Assembly: GCA_029212405.1 (NCBI GenBank)
Contig: JARGNR010000014.1
Location: 25,808-89,807 of the forward strand
Origin: Saprospiraceae bacterium
GTDB lineage: Bacteria > Bacteroidota > Bacteroidia > Chitinophagales > Saprospiraceae
Direction of reading: 5' to 3'
DNA length: 64,000 nucleotides
Shown here: piece by piece, positions 9,299 to 17,698 of the stretch
Layout of the letters: each line of letters begins with the position of its first letter
Numbering within the stretch: position 1 is the first letter of the stretch
Made by a program: the position numbers and the translations under genes
Notes under the pieces: generated by a model
What the model was told of the DNA's origin: nothing
Seen by the model: the letters and a program-made list of their open reading frames with translations, nothing else
Database searches by the model: none

Positions 9299-10918
9299 AT
9301 GTTGACAAAAGAACAAAAGAGAGCGTTTAGATCGGATTTATTTAGACATTTAGATGGTTTGGTAACTGCTCCAACAGCTTACGCATTGTTGGAAAAAGGT
9401 GTGTTGAATGAGATTTTAAAGCAAGGAAGAGTAGAGTTATCTGTGCTCACAGAATTATTTCAAGCAAATGAAGGCTATTTGAATGTTGCATTGAGAGTTC
9501 TATGTTCTCAAGGATGGTTGGATTACGAATTGAATAAAGAGACCCATCAGGTATTCTATTCTTTAAATTCAAAAAGTGCCGTAGCTTTTGAGTTGTCTGC
9601 GTTATACAAAGATGTCATCGTATTGATGAAGAAATCTGCGAATTATCATCCAAGGATATTTAATAAAGAGATCTACCAAGATCTGGAGATCTTATTTCAG
9701 AAGTTTCAGGATGATTATGGTATTGATTTTTCAGAAAATGAAGAGGTGAATGCGATTCAGAAGCAAGTGTTTAAGCATTTAGAGGGCATTATTATAGCAC
9801 CTTCTATTGTAGCATTAGGAATGAATGGTATGTTTCATAAGTATTTTATGGAAGCTTCTTTTAAGCCAGAAGAGTTTCATAAAGAAGGAAATAGTTTTGC
9901 TTCCTTACTTAATTTTTTCTCTTTTTTAGGATGGTTCAATAAAAGGAATGGGACGTATTCTTTTACGGATAAAGGCCTGTTTTTTGCAAGAAGAGCGAGT
10001 GCTTATGGTGTCACAGTTTCGTATCAGAATACATTTAGGCATCTAGATGAATTAATTTTTGGAAATCCTGAAATTCTTTGGAATGTTCCAAAGGGGCATT
10101 CTGAGATCCATGTAGATCGTAAAATGAATGTCTGGGGCAGTGGTGGAGCCCATAAAGCCTATTTCAAAAAGATTGATGAGATAATCATAGACCTTTTTAA
10201 TAAACCGATACATCAGCAACCGAAAGGAATTGTTGATATGGGCTGTGGAAATGGAGCATATTTGGAACATTTGTTTGAGGTTATTGAACAAAGAACATTG
10301 CGAGGTTCAATGTTGGAAGACTATCCATTATTTTTGGTAGGTGCAGATTACAATGAAGATGCCTTGAAAGTAACTCGGGCAAATCTTATCAACGCGGATA
10401 TATGGGCGAAAGTCATTTGGGGAGATATTGGAAGACCAGATATATTAGCAAAAGACTTAAAGGACGATTACAATATAGACTTAAAGGATTTATTGAATGT
10501 ACGTACTTTTTTAGACCACAATCGAATTTGGGAACCACCAAAGCAGGATGCGAGTGGAAGAATCAGTGAATGCAATGGCTCATATGCATATAGGGGACAG
10601 CGCATTACTAATAATGAGGTAGAACAAAACCTGCTAGAACACTTACAAAAGTGGGGACCTTATGTTGAAAAATTTGGTCTTTTAGTTATAGAATTGCACA
10701 CGATACCTCCAGAATTGACTGCTGCAAATCTAGGAAGGACGGCAGCAACTGCCTATGATGCAACCCATGGTTTTTCAGATCAATATATCATAGAAGTAGA
10801 GCAATTCAATAAGATAGCTGCTGAGGCAGGCTTATATCCAGATGAGAATCACTTCAGCAAGTTTCCCAATTCAAATTTGGCGACAGTAAGTATTAATTTG
10901 TTGAGAGGGAAATCGTAA
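9299..10918 (+). CDS. Class I SAM-dependent methyltransferase with duplicated N-terminal helical/winged-helix units
   Basis: A 539-residue protein whose C-terminal half is a Rossmann methyltransferase: motif I VDMGCGNGAYLE at about residues 312-323 and an acidic loop GADYNEDALKVTRANL after it. The N-terminal 300 residues contain two similar units, each beginning H-L-D/E-G (LDGLVTAPTAYALLEKG near residue 18 and LEGIIIAPSIVALGMNG near 160) and each followed by a winged-helix-like stretch (SQGWLDYELN; LGWFNKRNGTYSFTDKG). This layout recalls O-methyltransferases with a dimerisation domain, duplicated here. The closing part (DATHGFSDQYIIEVEQF) resembles methyltransferases of polyketide-type pathways, but that is a weak resemblance. 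It lies 127 nt downstream of the AhpD-like gene, possibly in the same transcript. Confidence 0.75.
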   Translation: MLTKEQKRAFRSDLFRHLDGLVTAPTAYALLEKGVLNEILKQGRVELSVLTELFQANEGYLNVALRVLCSQGWLDYELNKETHQVFYSLNSKSAVAFELSALYKDVIVLMKKSANYHPRIFNKEIYQDLEILFQKFQDDYGIDFSENEEVNAIQKQVFKHLEGIIIAPSIVALGMNGMFHKYFMEASFKPEEFHKEGNSFASLLNFFSFLGWFNKRNGTYSFTDKGLFFARRASAYGVTVSYQNTFRHLDELIFGNPEILWNVPKGHSEIHVDRKMNVWGSGGAHKAYFKKIDEIIIDLFNKPIHQQPKGIVDMGCGNGAYLEHLFEVIEQRTLRGSMLEDYPLFLVGADYNEDALKVTRANLINADIWAKVIWGDIGRPDILAKDLKDDYNIDLKDLLNVRTFLDHNRIWEPPKQDASGRISECNGSYAYRGQRITNNEVEQNLLEHLQKWGPYVEKFGLLVIELHTIPPELTAANLGRTAATAYDATHGFSDQYIIEVEQFNKIAAEAGLYPDENHFSKFPNSNLATVSINLLRGKS

Positions 10919-11014
10919 TATCATCACAGCGTGTCCTACCTTTTCTTTGGCCATGTTATCAAATATAGATGGTATTGAATATGCCCTCAATCATACTCTA
11001 TTCTTTTATTCCAT

Positions 11015-12085
11015 TCAATCTTCAAGACTTGGAATAATATAGTTACTGACCATTTCATCTGTGTAATTATGTGCATTTCTATTATTGTAATTTGTTGTTG
11101 TGATGACTAGGCTGATGTCTAGAGATGGAATAACCAATACTTTATTCCCTCCATTTCCTGACATGTAATAAGATGGATAAAGCACATCTTGTCCAAATTT
11201 CTTTAACCAGAGAAAATAGCCGTAATCGACTCCTTCATAAGCATTGACCTTTGGGGAGGTTGCTTTTTTAATCCAAGCTGAAGAAATAATTTGAGTGTTT
11301 TCCCATTTCCCATTATTTGCAAAAAGTTGAATTAGTTTTAGGAAGTCTCTACTTTTATATTCACTACCACCAGCAGTATTCAGAATATTTTGTGGAGTCT
11401 TATGGATGGTATAATCTGTAATATTTAGTGGTTTGAAGAGATGGTCTTCCATGAATTGCACAAGGTCACTTTTAATAGCATTTTGCAAAATGTCGGCAAC
11501 AGCAGCAGCTTTTGCAAAAGCATAGGCAAAAACTCTTCCATAGGGTGCATTTTCTGGTCTGGGCCCAAAAGGATAAGATCGAACTGGAAGATCCAATAAA
11601 AACTTTGTCCAATCTTCAATAAAATACATTCGTTCTTCATGCCCCCTGGAGTGCCAATTACTATCGTCACATTCGAGGACCGATGACATTGTCAAAAGAT
11701 CTTCAATTGTAATATCCTCTTTTCGCTTATCTGGATTAAGTATCGGTAATTTATGCTGTAAATACTTAAATATTTTGTCCTTTTCTGATTGTACATACCC
11801 TTGATCAATGGCTATTCCTGTCAAAAAAGTAGCCATGGTTTTAGTAACAGACCTAGTATTATGTTTGGAATTAATATCATGTCCATTATAGTATTTTTCG
11901 AACAGTAGACGGCCATTTTTTGCTACTAAAATACTTGTAATATTCTCGTATTTTCCAGATAAGACAAGACTATCAAGTAAATCTAAACGTGGAAATTTAG
12001 TTTGGTTGACGGTTGAAATATCAATTTGGGCAATCATACTTATTGATGTACACAATATAATTAACAAGGAAACAATCAATTTCAT
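11015..12085 (-). CDS. Secreted serine hydrolase of the class C beta-lactamase / penicillin-binding fold
   Basis: A 356-residue protein with a signal peptide (about residues 1-20, ending S-M-I-A-Q). The nucleophile motif S-x-x-K is present as RSVTKTM, with Ser79 and Lys82. The following helix FLTGIAIDQGYVQSEKDKI and ITIEDLLTMSSV are typical of beta-lactamase-family esterases and peptidases. The usual second-site Tyr-x-Asn is not obvious; GRVFAYAFAKAAAVADIL occupies its place, and the HxG triad element is replaced by SGNGGNKVLVIP. Most such Bacteroidota proteins act as periplasmic esterases or D-amino peptidases, not antibiotic hydrolases. It is convergent with the methyltransferase and lies downstream of an AraC gene on the same strand (147 nt gap). 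Confidence 0.85.
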   Translation of the reverse strand: MKLIVSLLIILCTSISMIAQIDISTVNQTKFPRLDLLDSLVLSGKYENITSILVAKNGRLLFEKYYNGHDINSKHNTRSVTKTMATFLTGIAIDQGYVQSEKDKIFKYLQHKLPILNPDKRKEDITIEDLLTMSSVLECDDSNWHSRGHEERMYFIEDWTKFLLDLPVRSYPFGPRPENAPYGRVFAYAFAKAAAVADILQNAIKSDLVQFMEDHLFKPLNITDYTIHKTPQNILNTAGGSEYKSRDFLKLIQLFANNGKWENTQIISSAWIKKATSPKVNAYEGVDYGYFLWLKKFGQDVLYPSYYMSGNGGNKVLVIPSLDISLVITTTNYNNRNAHNYTDEMVSNYIIPSLED

Positions 12086-12232
12086 AGGAAGTGAGTTTAG
12101 TGTTTGTAAAAGCCAAAACTAAAGGTTTAGACAATCAAAAAATAGAATGAATTTAACATCTATGAAAAATTAAGTGAACTAGAAATAATAATTACAAACT
12201 ATATGGTATTGAATGTATTGTAGAACTAAAAA

Positions 12233-13036
12233 TTACTTGATTCGATTCCTATATTGTTTTGGGGTCATTCCTAGAAACAATTTAAAGGTTCGTGTAAAAT
12301 GACTTTGATCTGAAAATCCGCACTCATAGGTAATATCTTGAAGGGATTGTTTAGGATTATGAATTAAGTTAATTGCTTTCTTAATTTTTTGCTGGCGAAT
12401 ATAGTTGCCTAGAGTAACAGAAAAATATTTTGGGATTGCCCTTGAGATGTGGCCCGGATGAACGCCTAATTGGTCAGATAGATATTGCAAACTTAAACGT
12501 TCATCCTCTTCTTTAATTAGCTCTTTTAAAGGCGCTATCCACAACGGTACTTTTTCATTTTTTAAAGAATGAGAGCCATCTAGGTGTTCGCATATTTCAT
12601 AAAGTAATACCTCTATTGAAACTTCAGATAAATGATCTTGAAATTTGAATTCAGCATACAGTTTGGCTAAAAGGTGATGAATTTTAGGGTTTTCTATGAT
12701 TTGTGTGCCTTCCCATAAATCTATATTTAGCTTTTTGTCTACAAACCATTTCCTTTCAAATTCAATATGAAAACCTCGGGTCTCTATCGATTCCTTAGTA
12801 TTGTAATGTGCTTCTTGCCAATTGTGGAATAGTAAGGTGCCAGAAGGGCACTGTCTTTTTTGTTGGGTATTAAAATCTCCTACGTTTCCTTCTAAAACAT
12901 ACATGAAATATGGATTTTCGTGGTAGTGCCAATCTGTAGCCGGCATACAATAATCATACTCAGAAAGAAATATAGAGCCATAGTTTTCTTCCTTTTTCAT
13001 AGAACCATAGTATTCTCCTTTTGCAGATATTTTCAT
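12233..13036 (-). CDS. AraC-family transcriptional regulator
   Basis: A 267-residue regulator with an N-terminal cupin-like sensor domain (YHENPYFMYVLEGNVGDF, then PSGTLLFHNWQEAHYN) and a C-terminal AraC double helix-turn-helix (about residues 168-267): SLQYLSDQLGVHPGHISRAI, then the second motif ITYECGFSDQSHFTRTFK and the closing GMTPKQYRNR. The domain order and length are standard. The ligand is unknown. It lies upstream of, and on the same strand as, the serine-hydrolase gene, which may be its target. A 474-nt intergenic region precedes it. Confidence 0.9.
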   Translation of the reverse strand: MKISAKGEYYGSMKKEENYGSIFLSEYDYCMPATDWHYHENPYFMYVLEGNVGDFNTQQKRQCPSGTLLFHNWQEAHYNTKESIETRGFHIEFERKWFVDKKLNIDLWEGTQIIENPKIHHLLAKLYAEFKFQDHLSEVSIEVLLYEICEHLDGSHSLKNEKVPLWIAPLKELIKEEDERLSLQYLSDQLGVHPGHISRAIPKYFSVTLGNYIRQQKIKKAINLIHNPKQSLQDITYECGFSDQSHFTRTFKLFLGMTPKQYRNRIK

Positions 13037-13510
13037 AGGGTGTTATATTTGTTTATTGCGATCAAACGAAAATTCTCTCAATTTATAAAAATTAAGAAAA
13101 AAGTAGACAAGACCTCAATTCAAGGCTTGTGTTTTAAGTCTTGACTTTGACGTCCAGTAGTAGAAAGAGAGCAAGTTTATTGATAAAGTTGTTCAGCCGA
13201 TAATAAATCACCCAATGAATGGAGATCGATTTTTGTTGGAATAAGTGTTATTGTGTTTTTTGCAATCGGAGCGTTTTATAAAAACATATACATCTTGAAT
13301 TTATGTGTGCATTTTTTCTTTTCATTCATTCTTTAGCCATCATCCTCCAAACATGTTTTTTTTTAATCTTTTAATTTTAAAAGCTCAATTGACTTTCCTT
13401 TATATAGTTTCAATTTTCAACTTGTTTTTTGTTTAACCTTCTATTTGTACCTTTAATTGTTAAATGACATAGTGAATTCAATTAATTGTCTACATGAATT
13501 GAAATGAAAA
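13037..13510. other. Intergenic region between AraC gene and AlkB-like gene
   Basis: AT-rich region shared by two divergent genes, so it should hold both promoters. I found no exact TAnnTTTG box. A TCTATTTG (13440-13447) preceded by TTG (13422-13424) is an imperfect promoter candidate for the plus-strand gene, with too short a spacer. CAAGAC...GTCTTG around 13108-13145 is a short inverted repeat. A short open stretch at 13200-13330 encodes one hydrophobic segment (RSIFVGISVIVFFAIGAFY) without a convincing start. Confidence 0.4.
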
Positions 13511-14023
13511 ATGGAAGGAATTACCTACATAGAAAATTTTATAAACCATCATACTGAACTGTTTGATCGATTAAAAAATACAGTGAATTGGGACACCAGA
13601 ATGGCCTCTCGTAAAACAGCCAGTTATGGAAAAGCATATGATTATTCACAAATTAGCTACCCGTTTAAGGAGTTCAATGAAGATTTAGCACAACTGGTTG
13701 AAGCAATTGGGAAAACCTTGGATTTTACTCCTAATAATTGTTTGATAAACTACTACTTGGATGGAAAATCTAAAATGGGCTATCATTCAGATCAAACGGA
13801 TATTTTATTTGAAGGAACAGGGGTTGCTATTATTTCTATCGGTGAAACTAGGACGTTACGATTTCGTAATATATTGGATAAAGAGATAAAAGTAGACTAT
13901 CCGTTACCATCAGGGTCACTGATCTATATGACCAATGCTGTTCAAGAAAAATGGCAACATGCTATACCTAGGTCGGTTACAGAAAATGGCAGGATGAGTT
14001 TGACCTTTAGAAAAATGAAATAG
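13511..14023 (+). CDS. AlkB-like 2-oxoglutarate/Fe(II) dioxygenase
   Basis: Oxidative demethylase fold of the AlkB family, which removes alkyl groups from damaged nucleic acid bases using iron and 2-oxoglutarate. The 170-residue product is a compact catalytic core. Iron ligands are His92 and Asp94 in GYHSDQTD and His150 in WQHAIPR. The co-substrate arginine lies in GRMSLTFRK at the C-terminus (Arg161 or Arg167). The substrate lid is represented by NNCLINYYLDGKSKMG. It is 24 nt upstream of the DUF1028 gene but the two have no obvious functional link. Bacterial AlkB proteins are usually about 200 residues, so this is slightly short at the N-terminus. Confidence 0.9.
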   Translation: MEGITYIENFINHHTELFDRLKNTVNWDTRMASRKTASYGKAYDYSQISYPFKEFNEDLAQLVEAIGKTLDFTPNNCLINYYLDGKSKMGYHSDQTDILFEGTGVAIISIGETRTLRFRNILDKEIKVDYPLPSGSLIYMTNAVQEKWQHAIPRSVTENGRMSLTFRKMK

Positions 14024-14047
14024 AAAGGAATAAAAATTTTATTACAA

Positions 14048-15055
14048 ATGAATCAGATAGTAAGAGTAACTTTTACAATTGGAATTTTCTTGATGTATAC
14101 TTTAACTGTGGGAGCTCAGGACACATTCTCTATAGTAGCAATGGATCCAGAAACAGGTGAAGTTGGCAGTGCAGGAGCCTCTTGTGTGGATTTATCAAGT
14201 TTCCCAGGTTTGGCGGATCATTTTTTAGGAGAACTTTTTCCTGGACTTGGGGCTATTAATACTCAAGCTTGGTACAACCCAACAAATCAAATAAATGCAA
14301 GAAATCGTATGAATGCTGGAGATTCTCCAGATGAAATTATTAATTGGTTGATCGATAATGATATCAGCGGGCAACCAGATTTGCGACAATATGGAATCGT
14401 AGCCAACGTAAATGGAATGGTAGAGTCTGCAGCGCATACTGGAAGTTCAACCGATAATTATAAAAATCATATTACTGGGTCAAATTATTCTATCCAAGGA
14501 AATATACTTTTAGGGCAACAAGTACTTGACTCCATGGAATCAAGATTTTTGAATGCTGATGGAGATTTAGCTTGTAAATTAATGGCGGCTTTGCAAGGTG
14601 CCAATATGGTTGGAGCGGATTCTAGATGTACTTCGAATGCGACGTCATCTTTATTTGCTTTTATTAAAGTTGCTCAATCTGAAGATACATTTGGTGATCC
14701 TTCATTTGTTCAATCCGTGAGGACGTCTGATGGAGATGGTATAGAGCCAATCGATTCGTTACAAACATTATTTAATGCAGTAAAAGATTGTAATCCATTC
14801 ACTCAAGTAATTGAAATCAAAGAGACAAACCCAATTTTAGTCTATCCAAATCCCTCATTAAATTTTCTACAAGTTGAATGTAATAGTCAGGATGTTTTCA
14901 CTATCGAAATTGTCAATACAGCAGGGATATCAATTTATAAAAGTCAATTGGATAAAGCGCATGAGATCGATACTTCCCATTTTGCAAAAGGAGTGTATTT
15001 GATTCGAATTTATAATGCCGAAAAGAGTTACGTTGAAAGAATAATCAAGAGTTAA
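14048..15055 (+). CDS. Secreted DUF1028 protein with T9SS type A sorting domain
   Basis: A 335-residue protein with a signal peptide (residues 1-23, ending TVGAQ), then a DUF1028 domain beginning TFSIVAMDPETGEVGSAGAS, an Ntn-hydrolase-like fold with an N-terminal Thr/Ser region. The family function is unproven; some members sit with peptidases or ureidoglycolate genes. The last 70 residues form a T9SS sorting domain (ILVYPNPSLNFLQV ... AKGVYLIRIYNAEKSY), which directs export across the outer membrane and anchoring to the cell surface. It follows the AlkB-like gene by 24 nt, close enough for co-transcription. Confidence 0.88.
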   Translation: MNQIVRVTFTIGIFLMYTLTVGAQDTFSIVAMDPETGEVGSAGASCVDLSSFPGLADHFLGELFPGLGAINTQAWYNPTNQINARNRMNAGDSPDEIINWLIDNDISGQPDLRQYGIVANVNGMVESAAHTGSSTDNYKNHITGSNYSIQGNILLGQQVLDSMESRFLNADGDLACKLMAALQGANMVGADSRCTSNATSSLFAFIKVAQSEDTFGDPSFVQSVRTSDGDGIEPIDSLQTLFNAVKDCNPFTQVIEIKETNPILVYPNPSLNFLQVECNSQDVFTIEIVNTAGISIYKSQLDKAHEIDTSHFAKGVYLIRIYNAEKSYVERIIKS

Positions 15056-15194
15056 GATCTAATATTGGAGGGGCTGATCGTTTGCAAAGTAATAAACTTG
15101 TGCATGCAGATAGTATCTATATCCCAATGGCATTACGAATGGAGTAGGTTTTACTATTTTTAACCGTAGAGTTTAGTTTTTAAAAATAGCAACT

Positions 15195-15731
15195 ATGAAA
15201 AAGATAGTTTATTATGTAGCATCGTCCATCGATGGGTTTATTTCTGGAGAAAAAGACGATATCAGTGGATTTGTAGCACAAGGCAATGGAGTTGAAAAAT
15301 ACTTAGAAGACTTAAAGTCTTATGAAACTGTGATCATGGGACGAAACACCTATGAATTTGGATATAGGTATGGATTAGTCGCAGGAAAACTGGCTTATCC
15401 TCACATGGAGCATTTTATTTTTTCAAAAACTATTTCATTTGAACAGAAGGATGAGAATTTGCATGTAGTCAGAGACTTTCATTTGAGTGAAATAAAAAAG
15501 ATAAAAGCCAAAGCTACAACAGATATCTATTTGTGTGGAGGAGGGGCATTTGCCGGGTGGTTACTGGATAATGAGCTGATTGATGAATTGAAACTTAAGG
15601 TCAATCCATTCATTCAAGGAAAGGGAGTCAAACTCTTTGGAGACTCAACTAAAGTTTATCAATTAAACCTCATATCCACGAAAGAATACGACGAAGGATT
15701 ATTGATAAACTCCTATAAAATAATCTATTAA
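15195..15731 (+). CDS. Dihydrofolate-reductase-like / RibD C-terminal domain reductase
   Basis: A 178-residue NADPH-binding reductase of the RibD_C group. Visible features are the N-terminal strand KIVYYVASSIDGFISG, the nucleotide-binding VIMGRNTYEFGYRYG and DIYLCGGGAFAGWLLDNELIDELKL, which matches the conserved G-G-G of the family. Such small stand-alone proteins are often annotated as DHFR but their substrates are mostly unknown. No riboflavin or folate genes are nearby. The start is supported by the conserved first beta strand. Confidence 0.88.
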   Translation: MKKIVYYVASSIDGFISGEKDDISGFVAQGNGVEKYLEDLKSYETVIMGRNTYEFGYRYGLVAGKLAYPHMEHFIFSKTISFEQKDENLHVVRDFHLSEIKKIKAKATTDIYLCGGGAFAGWLLDNELIDELKLKVNPFIQGKGVKLFGDSTKVYQLNLISTKEYDEGLLINSYKIIY

Positions 15732-15880
15732 AAAAGATCTTCATAGCAAACATATTGCTGGTTATAGAATATGAATGTAGATAAAGCAAACATATACATT
15801 GGACTATAATCATGAAGATACTCACCCTCCACATAAATGGGATGAAGGTCATTAGGAAGGATGAAAATTTGGTCGCTCAT
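15728..15880 (-). CDS. Possible small protein, 50 residues
   Basis: A minus-strand open frame from ATG at 15880 encodes MSDQIFILPNDLHPIYVEGE followed by an aromatic-rich second half and a TAA that overlaps the last codon of the DHFR-like gene. It fills most of an otherwise empty 298-nt gap. It has no recognised domain, no clear ribosome-binding site and no relatives known to me, so it may be a chance frame or a remnant. Confidence 0.25.
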   Translation of the reverse strand: MSDQIFILPNDLHPIYVEGEYLHDYSPMYMFALSTFIFYNQQYVCYEDLF

Positions 15881-16029
15881 TTATATATTTTAAGATTCAT
15901 AGTAAACAAGTCGCAATTAGAAATATAGACTTAAAATACTTTTTTATAAAAAAGATCCTAGAGGGTGTCACATTTCTTTCATTCATTCAATAGTATACAT
16001 ATAACGCGTTTTGTTTTTGTAATTCTAAA

Positions 16030-17082
16030 ATGAAAAAAATGATAAAAAATAATTGGAAATATATATACCTCTGTTTCTTGGGACTTTGTCTAGTAGCGCT
16101 TTCATGTTCAGATGAAGATTCAGATAATACAGAGATGGAAATTATGTACGATTGCCCTGACTTAGAGTTGGATTATGGAGATACATGTGAAATTGATTCA
16201 TCTTTTGGGATCGTGAATCAAGACTGTGAATGTATCATTAACGCACCCGTTTTTGATTGTCCAAACCTACAAGCAAATGTCGGGGATTCATGTATGTTGG
16301 GATCTGGTGTTGGGATTATTGATACCAATTGTGTATGTAATACTGGAAATCAGGTATGGGATTGCATAAATTTGCAGCAAAATATTGGAGATTCGTGTAC
16401 CACAGCTGCAGGTTTCGGAATACTAGATGAAAATTGTGAGTGTGATGTGACAGGGAACATTTGGGACTGCCCAGACCTACAATTGAATTTTGGCTATGAT
16501 TGTATTTTACCCGATTCTACGGTTGGATTTGTGAATATGGAATGCGAATGTGAATCGTATTCAAATAATTATGATTGTCCTGATTTGATGGTCAACTTTG
16601 GTGACAATTGTCAGACGGCTACAGGTCCAGGAACAATTAACCAAGACTGTGAATGTGAGCCATCAACCTCAATATGGGATTGTCCAGATATTTTTCAAAA
16701 TTATGGAGATTCCTGTGTGACCAGTGTGGGATATGGTTTCATCGATGACAACTGTGAATGTGATGTAACTGCATTTTTTTGGGATTGTCCAGACTTGCAA
16801 CAAAATATTGGGGATAATTGTCAGACGGCTACTGGTCCTGGAGTAATCAATCAAGATTGTGAATGTGAATCTACCATGTGGGACTGCCCAGATTTACAAT
16901 TGAATTTTGATAATGATTGTATTTTGCCAGATTCTACCTATGGATTTGTGAATTTGAACTGTGTTTGTACACCCTATGGTAGTATATTTGACTGTCCAGA
17001 TTTACAATTGAATATTTCGGATACGTGTGTAATTAATAATGTATTTGGAATTGTCAATGATGATTGTGAATGTGAAGATTAA
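16030..17082 (+). CDS. Cysteine-rich repeat lipoprotein
   Basis: A 350-residue lipoprotein. The signal peptide ends in the lipobox L-V-A-L-S-C with Cys26 as the lipidated residue, followed by acidic SDEDSD, which fits surface or outer-membrane retention. The rest is nine tandem units of about 31-36 residues with the pattern W-D-C-P-D-L-x-x-N-x-G-D-x-C ... G-x-x-N-x-D-C-E-C, each holding four cysteines, so paired disulfides per repeat are likely. Similar N-x-G-D-x-C and N-x-x-C-x-C phrases are familiar from Saprospiria surface proteins. Function is unknown; adhesion or metal binding are guesses. A hairpin terminator follows directly, then an ECF sigma factor gene. Confidence 0.8.
   Translation: MKKMIKNNWKYIYLCFLGLCLVALSCSDEDSDNTEMEIMYDCPDLELDYGDTCEIDSSFGIVNQDCECIINAPVFDCPNLQANVGDSCMLGSGVGIIDTNCVCNTGNQVWDCINLQQNIGDSCTTAAGFGILDENCECDVTGNIWDCPDLQLNFGYDCILPDSTVGFVNMECECESYSNNYDCPDLMVNFGDNCQTATGPGTINQDCECEPSTSIWDCPDIFQNYGDSCVTSVGYGFIDDNCECDVTAFFWDCPDLQQNIGDNCQTATGPGVINQDCECESTMWDCPDLQLNFDNDCILPDSTYGFVNLNCVCTPYGSIFDCPDLQLNISDTCVINNVFGIVNDDCECED
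16147..17079 (+). repeat. Nine tandem cysteine-rich protein repeats
   Basis: The lipoprotein's mature part consists of nine successive units of 93-108 nt. Each has four cysteines in a fixed order (D-C-P, then C after G-D, then C-x-C). Units 4 and 8 share an insert with D-C-I-L-P-D-S-T, and units 5 and 7 share C-Q-T-A-T-G-P-G, which suggests duplication of blocks of units. Confidence 0.85.
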
Positions 17083-17090
17083 ATAAATGG

Positions 17091-17119
17091 GCAGGTGCAT
17101 GAATCATAAATGCACCTGC
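17091..17119 (+). terminator. Hairpin after the cysteine-repeat lipoprotein
   Basis: GCAGGTGCAT (17091-17100) pairs perfectly with ATGCACCTGC (17110-17119) around a 9-nt loop, 8 nt after the stop codon. It is followed by TAACTTTT, a weak U-tract, so partial termination or mRNA-end protection is likely. The first possible ATG of the sigma gene (17110) lies inside the right arm, which argues for the later start at 17128. Confidence 0.55.
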
Positions 17120-17127
17120 TAACTTTT

Positions 17128-17667
17128 ATGCAAGTACGTAAAGATATCATACAAAAGTGCAAGGCGTTTGATCCAAAAGCGCAAAAAGAAATGTACGACA
17201 CCTTGCTGCCCTACCTCAATAGTGTATGTAGGAGATATCTATATAATTCGAGTAATCGAAGCGATGCCCTTCAAGAGTCTTTTATCAAAATTTTTACAAA
17301 AATTGATCAATTTGATATAAATAAAGGATCGTTTAAATCATGGTCTACAAAGATTACTATTAATAGTTGCTTGCAATATGGTCAGAAAGCATCTTCTCGA
17401 AATGAAATAGAATTAAGTGTGGCTGAATATCAGATTCCAATAAGCCCAGAGATTATTGCAAGACTATCGAATGAAGAAGTCCTTTTTGTGTTGTCCAAAA
17501 TGCCAACAGATTATCTTCAAGTGTTCAATTTATATATTATTGATGGGTTTTCACATACTGAAATTGCTGAGATGCTGAACATCAAATCTTCATTGAGTAG
17601 AAAGCGTCTAGCAAGAGCTAGAGATTGGATTTCGCATAAAACTGAACTAAAAACAATGATCGGCTAA
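17128..17667 (+). CDS. ECF-type RNA polymerase sigma-70 factor
   Basis: About 179 residues from the preferred start MQVRKDIIQK. Region 2 is visible as DALQESFIKIFTKIDQFDINKGSFKSW, where the usual D-x-x-Q-x-x-F and W of sigma-2 are present, and region 4 as FNLYIIDGFSHTEIAEMLNI followed by SLSRKRLARARDWI, the -35-recognising helix-turn-helix. An upstream in-frame ATG at 17110 falls within a terminator hairpin and is less likely. It stands 31 nt ahead of a membrane-anchored gene whose cytoplasmic N-terminus may serve as the anti-sigma factor, a common Bacteroidota arrangement. The three-gene set (repeat lipoprotein, sigma, membrane protein) suggests envelope sensing. Confidence 0.9.
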   Translation: MQVRKDIIQKCKAFDPKAQKEMYDTLLPYLNSVCRRYLYNSSNRSDALQESFIKIFTKIDQFDINKGSFKSWSTKITINSCLQYGQKASSRNEIELSVAEYQIPISPEIIARLSNEEVLFVLSKMPTDYLQVFNLYIIDGFSHTEIAEMLNIKSSLSRKRLARARDWISHKTELKTMIG

Positions 17668-17698
17668 AAATTAATAAATGAGGTAAATTTTACAACGG

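Noticed and set aside
11015..12085. Serine hydrolase as an antibiotic-resistance beta-lactamase
   Set aside because: Only the S-x-x-K element is typical; the Y-x-N and K-T-G-like elements of true class C beta-lactamases are not seen.
13200..13330. Possible one-helix membrane peptide in the AraC/AlkB intergenic region
   Set aside because: No start codon in frame and no neighbouring support; hydrophobic frames are common in AT-rich DNA.
17110..17127. Upstream in-frame start (MHLLTF) for the ECF sigma factor
   Set aside because: The ATG lies in the right arm of a perfect hairpin after the preceding gene; the conserved region begins after the Met at 17128.
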